In this document: one piece after another, positions 43,001 to 55,000 of the stretch
How positions within the stretch are numbered: the stretch's first letter is position 1
Layout of the letters: each line of letters begins with the position of its first letter
NCBI RefSeq assembly: GCF_910592395.1
Contig: NC_088320.1
Coordinates: 15,996,501-16,060,500 of the forward strand
Length of the DNA: 64,000 nucleotides
Origin: Lineus longissimus
Lineage: Eukaryota > Nemertea > Pilidiophora > Heteronemertea > Lineidae
Reading direction: 5' to 3'
Made by a program: the position numbers and the translations under genes
Notes under the pieces: model-generated
The model's database searches: none
Seen by the model: the letters and a program-made list of their open reading frames with translations, nothing else
What the model was told of the DNA's origin: nothing

Positions 43001-46000
43001 TCATATCAGCTAATGGATTTGGTCGATCTTGGTATCATTCTTTTTCTAGAAAGATTCACCATCCACTGGTATCAATGGTTTTAAGCCCCTGATAGTGGAA
43101 GTACCTTGTTGCGTTTTTTCTGGACCATCCTGTATTATGATCCACTATATTATTCAGACATTATGGTATCTCTTTCAAGCAATGAGCCAAATAGGTTAAA
43201 TGCCATAGATTATAGTAATAAATGCCATAAATTATAGATGAGCTATGACTTACGTCTAGTTTAAAAACTCTCAGTATATAATCAAACGCTCCCTTCGATA
43301 TCTTGCCACCAAGCTCTCTGAGGAACTTCGTTATTGACCCGTCGCCAGGTTTGAAGACTGACAAGCTGAAGTTTTCGTTGCAGATCGGTTGCGGAATCAC
43401 TTTTTCGTCAAGAATGTCGACGTCAACCGGACAGTCGCCGTCAAAGCATATCTTGATTGCGAGGCTAACAACGAAAACCTTCTTTGTGTCGTCTTTATCA
43501 ACAGTGACTCTGAAGGAAAAAAATCAAAGTGCAAAAATTTTGAATCGAACTGAAATTTACACTTGTATACCGCATTTGCTCTAATGGGTGCGTCAAAATA
43601 TCGTCTGAACAGATGTGTTTTCAGCCCACGCCTGAAAATGGCAACAGTCTTAGCCATTTGAATATCATGACTAAGTTCGTTCCAAAGTCTGGCCGCCTGC
43701 ACAAGGAAGCTCCTGCCTCCGTACGTCTCCAGGCGATACCTGGGGATCCTTAGGAGACAGTTGTCGTCAGACCTCAGGGATTGCCCGGGGTCGAACGATG
43801 GGAGGAGTTCAGATATGTAAGCAGGGGCAAGTCCGGTCCTTGCTTTGTATAAAGTAGCATTGTCTTGAACTCTATAAGTTCACGGATCGGTAACCATTGG
43901 AGCCATCTCGCTACGGGGGTAATATGTTCCTGTGATCACACATGCTGCATCATTCTGCACCTTTTGTAGCTTTTCAAGGACATTTTCATCTGCGCCAACA
44001 CTTTTTACTAGAATGTCACGGTGGATAAAGGTTACGGTTTAGCTTAACAACACAATGGGAACCATATTCCAAAACGGTGTTAGAAGAGCGAGTCAAGAGT
44101 ATTTAAAGATCCGTGCTATGCTAAATCAGAATGAATAAATGTCTTTTTTGCGTTTCCAATCATCCCAGCACCTGGTTACGACTTTCAATGTGAATGCTTA
44201 TGATGAATAACGCTCAATAATGCCTAAATCATAGTTCATAGCTTACTTCAATGCGATCTGTTCGCTGATATCGAGTTGCTGTGGTTCTCCTGAATAAAAT
44301 CAATATATTCATTTTGAAGTTTCACATGAAGCATTTGGAAAACCTTTACCGTACAATGTTAGAAGTATTTAGCATAACCTGTTCATACGCTCGCTCTGCC
44401 CCGTTGACGTGGCCTCTGTCGGCGAGGATGGCGTAGTTGACTCTCTTAGGTCTCTCCTCCTCGACGACAGATACTGCTCCCCGGGGTCGCGTGAGAGAGG
44501 GCTGGTCAAACTTTTTGTGCGAGCTTTTTAATGTACTTTTATATATCTGTTTAACTGTATCAACTGTATTGTTCTCCTGTTTGCAGGTTTTAAATAAATT
44601 AAAATAAATGAATTTAAAAAAAACCCCATGTAAACGGCTGCACTTCTCAGAAATTTTCGTCATGACTTTTTTTGTTTTGACTTTGAATGCAGTATTGTAC
44701 ATGTTGTACCAACCGAAAACAACAAAACGAGAAAAATTGGGTTCAAGGGGAGCTGTAAGAAAACCAAAGGTTGGGTGGGCGTAAATATTTTGCAAACGCA
44801 TATCCCGTATAACATCATAATCAGCGTTCATGTCAAATTTCATTGAAATCTGGGTCAACAATGCGACTTTGAAACGTTGTATTAGCATCCCGCGAAGTTA
44901 CTATTTATAGCTCACAAGGTCATTTGCATAAGGTATTGATGACGTTTTAGACACGTGACAGTCGGACATCGACACTTATTTCTACGCATTTGAGCTTATT
45001 TCAAAGTCAATTATCTTTGACCCTGCATTGTTTTTAGCATGAATGATACCATAGGGTCAGAGAGAGAAATATTCAGAACAATTATGTAGTATTTCCAACA
45101 CTCGGACATGTGCCAGATTGAATCTAACTGCCCTAGTTAGAAAGCCTGAATCCATTACGAAACCGCATGTTTGTCCGACATTGCCTGTAATTCAGCGATG
45201 GGGAAATAGAGGGCAGCAGCTGCAGTGACGTCATCTTCGCGGAATGCTATTGTCTTGAATAATGGCGCTTAGATCCATAGAATAAAACTTACCCCAGGGA
45301 TAGACAAAGATAGGTATATGGTGTTCATAGTTCTCGATGCCAAACTTCAGCATGTACCTGCAGACGTCAAGCTCAGCGTAGGCTCGGAAGGACGCGGTAT
45401 AATCCAATGATTTAATGGTAAAACTGACACATGCATCAACACGTGTACAACTCTGAGATATCTTGTAGTGAAGGAGGTTCTTTAGTACTTGATTTGTGAT
45501 CTTTGGTAATGTGAGCGTGTGGTCACTGACATTGCATGCTGAAAAGGACGGCAAAAATAATGAAAACTCGCCTAAAAACTCTGCATTGGTTTGTACGATA
45601 TCCAGTCGACGAATAGGATTAATCTTCATCAGCACAGGCGAGGTATCTATGGCATTATTTCATTCATTTAAGTATGAAATGGTGTGTATATTCATTCATC
45701 CCACACCCCTGGCTATCTTCAAACCTGGTGTTTTCCTCCGTTTATCGGAGGATACGGGGCACTGGACTATTTAGCATTTAAAATGGTAACGTGTTAACAT
45801 ACTGATATCGTCGTCGTTAATCCTCGTGTTCAGCGCCAGTCTTGAGCCTGTATCTGACAATCCCCGGCTTCTTAACTCCTTCTTCAAGCGTTTGATTGTC
45901 ATCGACTCCGGCCTAGGGCAAGGTCCTTTGCTTGTTAGGAAATCCTTTTGTTTAAAAGAATGATATCGCCTTATTAGTTCAAAGGATTGATTAACGACAA

Positions 46001-49000
46001 TAGAAAGTTCCCAATAGAATCTCACCGATTCAATAGCGTTTTCAAAGACCACAATTTAACAGTAGATGCCCAAAACCGAGTTCAAATTGGACAATTTTGA
46101 CATGAAATTATTAACTAACAGGAAAACGATTGTAAATAAGAACGTGTTGTCCGTGTCTGCTTCTGACAAAACATTTATGGATAAGAAAATGAAGAAAAAA
46201 GATGTGTGTCACAATAAAATCTATCAAGAAAGCCACCTTGTGTTACCAACCTTCGGTATCCCGAGCAGGTTCAGAACTTTATTGATACTAAATCTCGCCA
46301 ACTTCTTTCCCGCTTCTTTCAGCGTTTTCTTAACACTATCAATGTTGAAATGATCATCCCAGTTCACTGTAAAGACATATAGACTATTAAACCAGTGGGC
46401 GCATTGTATCACAACCAACGTTGCTCAACTTCGCTGAAGAGGACGTCACAGCGCCAGCGGCGAAACTTTTTAGGAACCATTAATATCCTGAGTGGTTAAG
46501 CAGTGCTATATACTCGGGGTAAAATACCCGCAGCATCATAATGATATCGCTTAAGACTTTGCTCCATAAGCTCTGGCGCGTGTTTCTTTTTGGGGGGGGG
46601 GGGGGGGGGGGGGGGGTTAGCCGATTTTAACACATCTTCCAATACGAGAATCATAACTGTCTTCTACTGTCACCATGTGAACACTCCGTCAGTGAAATTG
46701 GAACTTTTTTTTCTTCACCCGACTACACTATACGTCAACTCATTCATGAGGTTAGCGCTATCTATTCTAAGACCAGTACTAAAGATACCAATTGATCTTT
46801 TACTTGAGAGATAACAAAACTAATCGTTGCTCCTCGCGTGAGCTACCCAGCGACGAGAACGTGCCTGTATACAATTCAGTGTGTTGACTTTTCACCAATT
46901 ACTTACAATTCGGCCATTCCAAAGAACCATTCGCGTGACAGATTGGCAACGGCAGTACCGCTTCATCGAGAAGGGGTAATTCAAAGTCACATGAACTGTA
47001 GTCATCATGAGCGCATGCCGCCACGCTGAATGAACCTAATGCAACTCCATCCGTCCGCTCAATTTTGTACCTAAATTGCAAGGAAAACGGAAAGTGTAAT
47101 CAGTTTTAGGGAATATAAACGAAGGAAATATTGCTATGATCTAGTTGCGTACATTTCGACAAGAATAACTTTACTAGATTCAGAGAGACATATAGCAAGA
47201 ATAAAATAAAGACGAAGAATTTGGAATTAATACTACAACATCTTAACAAGCACTAGGTTCCATATTTTAACAATAGGAGGCGTTTGCAAGATAATTCGTC
47301 TTCTATATCCAATGGCTATCCCTACTATCACTGCAACGTCAGTAGCTGGGATATACGACTGAGCCATTGCGGTGATACAATTTATTGCGGTTAAATTGCA
47401 ATCACTCAAATTATTGTCATGGCTCTTACGTATAGGATCTTGCGAGACACTTTATAGTCAAAGTATTCCCTATGACATCACAAATGAATGATTACGTAAG
47501 TGGCGCTGGTTGGTGATTTAGCTAAACATCCCTACTAACATAAATCTACCTGATGATGATTTCAAGGTCCAAATCAAACAAAGCAAACTTGATTCCAGTA
47601 GGAACAGTTTTCTCGGAGTCTGTCGGGTAAAAAAAACATTCTTGTCAGTTCACGAGAGAATGACAACAGCACCTTATTTACTGTACTGGATTTAATCACC
47701 AAAAATAAAGTCAAAGGGTTACACTGAAGGAGGAACCATAACGTCAGGTATTCTCATTGGCATTCGTCACAAAGAGTCATAAAAAGTAATATAAATTAAC
47801 CAATGTAATTATTAGTGTTTTATTAAGTTACGAACACGCACATGTTTTATCAGCGGTTGCAATGGAAACCAAAATATTTCAAATTGCCCAAAGATGCCAG
47901 GGCCGTTACAGACGGATACTAATCTGGCTAACGCTGACGTTATAGAAATTACCATAAATTGCATTCGGACGCTAGCGCACGCCTGTCGACTAACCTCCAC
48001 ATTCGGGTTGACCGCCGGACTAAAATATCACAATTTTAACGAAAGCTTTCGTTAATATCATGCTTTCACATTGTTTTCCTTTTCCTTTTTTTTGTTTATG
48101 TAAGAAAATAAGTTACAAATGTAATTTTGGGCGAGTTGAGCATGTCTTTTTTGCATTTTTTTATAATCGGTCCAGTGTGGAAATTCTGCCTTCAGGTCTC
48201 CAAAATACACATTGACATAACCGTTATTCGACAAAATTGTAAAGGTGTTAACAGATGTGATAACTTACTCGAGTATACACCCTTGAGTTGATATTCATAT
48301 TTCCACTCATTTACACCGATGACAAACTTCAGGTCGCATGGGTCTATACGGGCAAATGCTCTGAAAGCCTTGCTAAACATCAAAATCTTGACGTTGACGC
48401 AGCATTGGACGGCAAGGCAGTGCTCATCGAACACGCAGTATATTTGCTTGGGCATTTTGAGTTGTATGAAGGGACACTCTGAAAGACGATACGGGTAAAA
48501 TAACTACAGAAAAATGCAATCGTCACATTGAACCTCAACAAAAGCCACATGTATATTGCCAATACATACGATGAAACACAACATACAAATTAATTTGCTC
48601 TCACTTTATATGGGATAAAATTAATGGCATTGGTGCGTTCCTGCGCTCTTTCTAAAAATGACTTAGAGAATGTTACAATTTCTCCAACCAAATCATAGTG
48701 ATTATTAGAGTAATCAACAGCGCTCGTGTGCAACTGTCATCTCGCCTCAAACATCGACGAGAGGCCTTTGGCCAATATTGTAGCTCGATCCTCGCGGTGT
48801 TGGTGAGACAAGCACTAATTCAGATTTAGTATCAATTACATAACTACAGTGTAATACCCTGAGGGCGAGGACAAGGAGAAACTTCTAGCGATTCACACCC
48901 TCATCGTCTACTCACTTGGTTCTGAGACAAGGATACGCTTGATCATCATGTCTCTTGTACCTGTGGTAGGTTGTGATCGGTCAGCAAGCTCGTTCCTTAG

Positions 49001-52000
49001 CTGATCATCCGATAACTGATGAGGGTTGAAACATGGCTTAGCATCAATCAGCTCCTTGATCCGTTTGATGACCTGGGTAAGTTGCTTCGTGCTTTCGGTC
49101 ATGTGTAATGCATCAAGGAAGCTAACAATCTTCCCCATTTTCAGGTTTTTCAACTTAAACTTTTTTAATGTCTCAGAGATGTACTGTCCGAGTTTGGGAA
49201 AGCCTAATTTCTTCAAAAGATCTTTCACTGGAATATAAAAACACAGTGTGCAGTGTTAAATATCAAGACAATCTGATTGTAATAAAGGTTTTCATAAAGG
49301 ATTAGGCGTTGTTTTACTTCAATATATTATTGTTTTTCTACTGTTCACAAGAAACTATTGACTCATAAAAAAGAAATTCGATGCAAATCACATGTGTAGA
49401 CGTTTTCACACTAAAGAAAGTCAGTGGGCTAGAGAGTGCAATGAAACACCAATCTCCCTGCATTTCGATCGCTCTACAGGGTGGCCCAGAACGTTTTCCC
49501 CACACAATGGGTACACAATAAAATTCTATTGTGCAAGGGAAAAGTTTTCTGGGCCACCCTGCATTATATTTTCATTCGCATAGATCTCCTGATTCATCCT
49601 TGTGTCCCATCATGAGCATACAATATGTACATGTATTTGGTAATGCGGTCTGGCAATTGATATGGATCATTGAGTCGAGGTGTAAACAACATGATTGACT
49701 ACCTCTCATGCAGCGGTCAATGAGATGTCTGTACCTCCGGGGGTCAGACACTCGACACCAATTCACCCCTTGGAAAAAGTGAGGGTCATAACTCGACACT
49801 TTCTCACAAATTGCCAAGCATCATTTCATCAGGTTCTCTCTTTTCACCAAATCAATTGAGATCAGAGTTCACTATTTTTTCACCATGCCCGAAGGGGAGA
49901 ACAGACATTAAGTATATTCACATTTCATTGTTAGAGCAACATATTTTGTAAAAAACCGTCGTAAACACTACAAAAATTAGTCCAGGTAACCTTGACCCGA
50001 CCTCTAGCGGAGGGTCGAGGAAATGCGTCGATTCACTATAAGGAAGGAAGCCCAATGTGCAGCTGATGTACACTGCACTGAGGAATACTGAACGCGCTGG
50101 TATTCTGTAGGCGCAAGGATTTCTGGGAATCCACTTCTCATTTTCAAAAAGGAGTTTGTTTTCACAATAGATATTTGGAGTAAGTACTAGAGTTTGGTCG
50201 ATTTAATCATTACAGATTAAGCAAGCTAATATTCATTTGTCGAAATCGGTTTTGAAATTAATGTTTTATTTGAAAAACTCGATAAACCACGTGACCAGAC
50301 ACCGGAAGCCAACGCCCCCAAATCTAGTTCGTGACGAGAGAAATGTCGTGACATACCAGTCTCAGTAATGTGAATGAATGAGACTGGTTCCGAACGAAAA
50401 AATCACCAGCAACCTTTTGCTGCCGGCAGCCATCTTTCCAGTTTTGTGCGTAACATGTGCGTCAGCCGACGATCCGCATTTTATTTTAATTTTTATTTCT
50501 TGTGGTTTATCGCTCGACAGAAACTCGACATTTGCAAAATCCGGCTACCCCAGACATTCGTCGAATTTTCGACACCTTTCCCAATCCCATTCGCCAGAAA
50601 CTCGACATTTAAAAATAATCAGGCACCACAGCACTCGACACAAACTCGACGTCGAGTGTGTGTCGACTGCTGACCCGGGGGGGGGGGGGGGACAGACATC
50701 AGATTGACCGCTGCATCACCATGAACAAGAAGTAACAGTAACTCTTAAATAGCTGACACGCTTTGATGAAGTAAACCCCCCCCCCTTTTCATCTTGAATG
50801 GTTTCCTTTTTAAAAATATAAAATGTACATGTGACTTTTTTGACCTTCACATTTTGGAAATATCATCACATAAACTAGCAATGGACATATGTAGCAAGAG
50901 TTAGTTTTATAGCCAATTCCAATTCAAATATTTGATATATTTACTTACTTAGTGAGCGCTTCCGTCTTCTTCGGGCTGAAATCAGACCAGGTCTAATGTT
51001 TATTAAAAGCTGATATGATCCTTTTTCGTGCATATACGTGCACTATTGATAAGTGCGTAAACAGGTGCAAGTGCAAGTGCAACGAGCTATATACATGATG
51101 AACTTTAATCTCTTGCCGTTAACAACCGAAGTACTTTTGCTCAGAGTCTCTGTCAATAAACAACCCGGATAACTGTAGCTGAACGGGTGGATGTCGTCCT
51201 GGGTGCCGACAAATGGTACCCAGGTTCGAGATCGACTGGACAATAAGCACCCTGGGTGCCATTACACTAGACAAACAGCACCCAGCTTCTTCTTCTACAC
51301 TTTTCTGTACCTACAACCGAGGTTGGCCCCACGCTCACGGAGGTCACGTGTCACGATACAGCGCTCTAAAAACCTTTCTTTCATCAATTCCATCTTATTC
51401 AAACGGGGTATTCGTCTCTAAGGGGAGAGATAAAGAACCTATAGGCCTAAACGCGTTTTTTTCTGTTTATCTGTTCTTTTTATTTCGCGCACTGCTAATG
51501 CCGCAATTACCACGGCGTGAGATAAAACGAGATTGCAAGAAACGTCCTCGTCCCTAAGATCCGTAAGCCAGGCAAAAAGAATCTGGGTGCTGTTTGTCTA
51601 GTGTAATGGCACCCAGGGTGCTTATTGTCCAGTCGATCTCGAACCTGGTGAAATTCCCTTTAGCTCAGTCGGTAGAGTGATGGCCTTATAAGCGAGAGGT
51701 CCCGGGTTCAATCCCCGGTTGGACCTTGATGTTTTTCCTCTGTTACACATTGCAGCTCTGACGATTTTACATTACTGCAACGTGACGTGACGGAACGTCT
51801 CCGTAAACGTTGCCCCCAGTCAAGAGCAACGCTCTAGAGTGCATCGTTCAATAGGAAAGAGTCGATTTGTGGAGAGCTAAGTCGGGTCAAATCGGAGTCA
51901 ACGAAGGAAAAGCGCGATAATTCAGTCAGATTTTGAATTTTTGAATTTTTTGTGCAATTTGTTGATGGGAACTACTTATGTAGAATAGGAGGTGACTGGG

Positions 52001-55000
52001 CAGCCAATAGCTGGGTAATATTGCCCTTAATAATTCCAAAGGTCCTTTAAGTGGCTTTGGCAAGCTCTTTATTTTCTGGTCAGCTGTTTTCTTCACAATT
52101 GAAAGGAACCTGGATAAAACAAAGAACACCAATCGAGTATAAACAGCATGCTGTTTATACTCGATTGGTGTTAAACAGCATGCTGTTTATACATGTACTC
52201 GATTGGTGTTAAACAGCATGCTGTTTATACTCGATTGGTGTTAAACAGCATGCTGTTTATACATGTACTCGATTGGTGTTAAACAGCATGCTGTTTATAC
52301 TCGATTGGTGTTCTTTTTAAAACTTACCCAAGCCTGATTGTAGTCTCCCATACAATGCGGAATCATCAACTAGAATACAGAAAAGGATAGTCATTTTGGA
52401 TGAAAAACACTTGGAAGATATTCTAAAAAGAGGAATACTGGGTTATTTTTTCCTTATTTTGTGTAGAATATTGTAGGACACTATCTGATACTGACGACTC
52501 ACCTTTCGGTTCATTACTATCACTAAGTCCTCCACTGTCAGAGGGCGGGGCTGGCTTGTTATCAAGGGTCTCATTCACTACATTAGCCCCCGGAGTAGCC
52601 CAACCAGCAGCGATTACTTCGTCCTAAACAGAAAATACATCAATTTGAATAGCCACATATGGAAAGATTATACTGCTCCATCGCCATTATCCTTTGTATT
52701 ATTTTGTCAGTTTTCGACATTGATTAGTTTTTTTCGGACGGTTTGAAAACTTATTTTGCTCTTACGATGTCGATTTGTGCCGTCTCTTCTAATTTTGGAG
52801 GTGAAAAATGGAGCAGGACTCCGAAAGATATTCGAAATGTCATTGAGCAGAGTAATAATAAGAATAGAAAAAGACTAAGAATTTGGAACCAATACTACAG
52901 CATCCTAATTAGAACTAGGTTCCAAGTTTTGACAATAGGGGACTTTTGCACGATAATTCGTCTTCTATTCTGTAGGCTGTTTGTTGCTTGATTTTTGTCA
53001 CAAAATATATGCTTCAAATGAATGTAGGTAAAAAAGGTACAGGAAAAAGTTACGGTAAAAAAGGTACTGGAAAAAAGGTACAGCTCAGAAAAAAGGTAAA
53101 GGTAAAGAATTTAGAATCTAAAATAGGAATTTAGTTAGTTTTCTGCATTGTACAGCATTGTCCAACTTATTATTTAATTTTGATCAGGAAGCAAGCTCGT
53201 CTTGTAGTGGCTTTTAGAGTTTCTCCAGGATTGGGAATGATTACTTGTACAAATTTCCGATTTCTATAGGCCTGTAAGTGTCGAAAAGCTCAAATTAGTT
53301 TACCTTTGCTCATAATCTTGCTCTCCCCCCTCAAACACAGCTTATATGACTGTATTTCTACTTTTTTTCCTGGAGAAACAACCCCGGCCTTAAGCCAAAA
53401 GACAAGCTTGCTTCCTGATCAAAATAATTTGGTAATTCTATACAACGCAGAAAACAAACTAAATTCCTGTGATTAAAAGAAAACAAATCTTCTTTTTTAC
53501 CTAGTACCTTTTTCCTGTACCTTTTTACTTAGTACCTATTTTCTTGTACCTTTTTTCAGTAGTACCTTTTTTCCTGTCCCTTTTTTCCAGTATTTTTTCC
53601 TGCACCTTTTTTCATGTACCTTCTTTGTACTTTTTTACCGTATCTTTTTCACCTGTAACGTTTTTCTTGTACCTTTTTTACCGTATACAGCCTCAAGGAA
53701 ATTGAATTTTAACGAGGTTTTAAAAGCCATCTAAGACAAAGAATGCCCACCATCACGCCATAGCACGGGAAATTAAATAATCAGAGCTGCATAAGGTATC
53801 ATTTTGTTCGTCTTGGTAATATATTTGCAATTAATCAACATCATTTAGTATCCGAGTGCAGGACACTTTTACCAACCTTTTTTTACTTTTGAAGTTCCAC
53901 GTTCTTAGTCTCAATGAATGCTTGGTAATACGCATGGCTAGCCTTAACCGAATCTGTTTAAACGCAAATAGTTGGCTCCTGGAGCAATTACGATAGGTAA
54001 ACCATGACTTAACATTATTGTTTTAATAAAAACACACTAACACAGTATCATCTACTATATTTAGTTCCACTAGTGATAAAAGACGTGCTTAAAGGATTGT
54101 ACCCACCATGAAAACAAATTTGTAATCATTGCATCCCTGAGTCCAAGTCGGAACTTTGATCTGTCTTCTCTCAATGAAATTTGTTGGGTCGATGAAGTCT
54201 CCATTTGAATTTTTCATTACAACATGGATGTGGTTCTGAGCACTGCTGCACGCTGTCCTCCCAGCAACGCCGATCTTTTGTCCAGCGTAAACCTATAAAC
54301 AGGTACAGTTAATGCAATGGCGCTCAGCGTCACAGCGAAACCAGGCGCTTGTCGCACAGAAGAAGATAATGGAAGAAATTGATGTGCTCATATTTCACAA
54401 AGGCAGACAATAGAGAAATGAACAAACAGTCCGTCTCAACCTGCCAAGCTCAGAGCGACATGTGCCTGGTTTTGTTGTGACGGGTCACAATTTTTGAGAA
54501 GAGCCAACTCGCGTTCGCCCTAGAATGAACTTATCATCCTGTAAGGCATACAAGAAATTGTATTTATACTCTTCCTTTGATTCAACCGAAAACATTCACT
54601 TCCGTTCGCCCGATATTCCTGCCCTGGCTGATACATTGTACTTACTTCAAGTTTGCTATAGGCCATGTCGTTTGGATGATTAATGCTTGAGTTCGGCCGA
54701 ATATTAGTAAGTATGATTGACGTATCAGAGAAGGAGCCATCTGTCACAGCGATCTTCACTTCATTTGGATTATCAGTCAACATGACTGTGCCAGCGTATG
54801 GTGCAACAACCTGAAATTGACAGTCAATTATGGCATCTATGAAGGTCAAGTTTAGATAAAGGTCACGATGTCACGTCTATACGGCAGCAGATTAGTGCCT
54901 TAAAAAATAAAATATTATCTCGTTATTACGAGATCTTTTCTCGTTATTACGAGATCTTTTCTCGTTATTACGCGATGTTATCTCGTTATTACGAGATCTT

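Noticed and set aside
44346-44888. 180-codon minus-strand ORF
   Set aside because: No recognisable domain, no splice sites consistent with the chain, low-complexity composition; exons 18 and 19 already join in phase.
50374-50707. Overlapping 99- and 109-codon plus-strand ORFs
   Set aside because: Inside the CTCGACA fold-back element; two frames open at once with no domain, ending in a poly-G tract.
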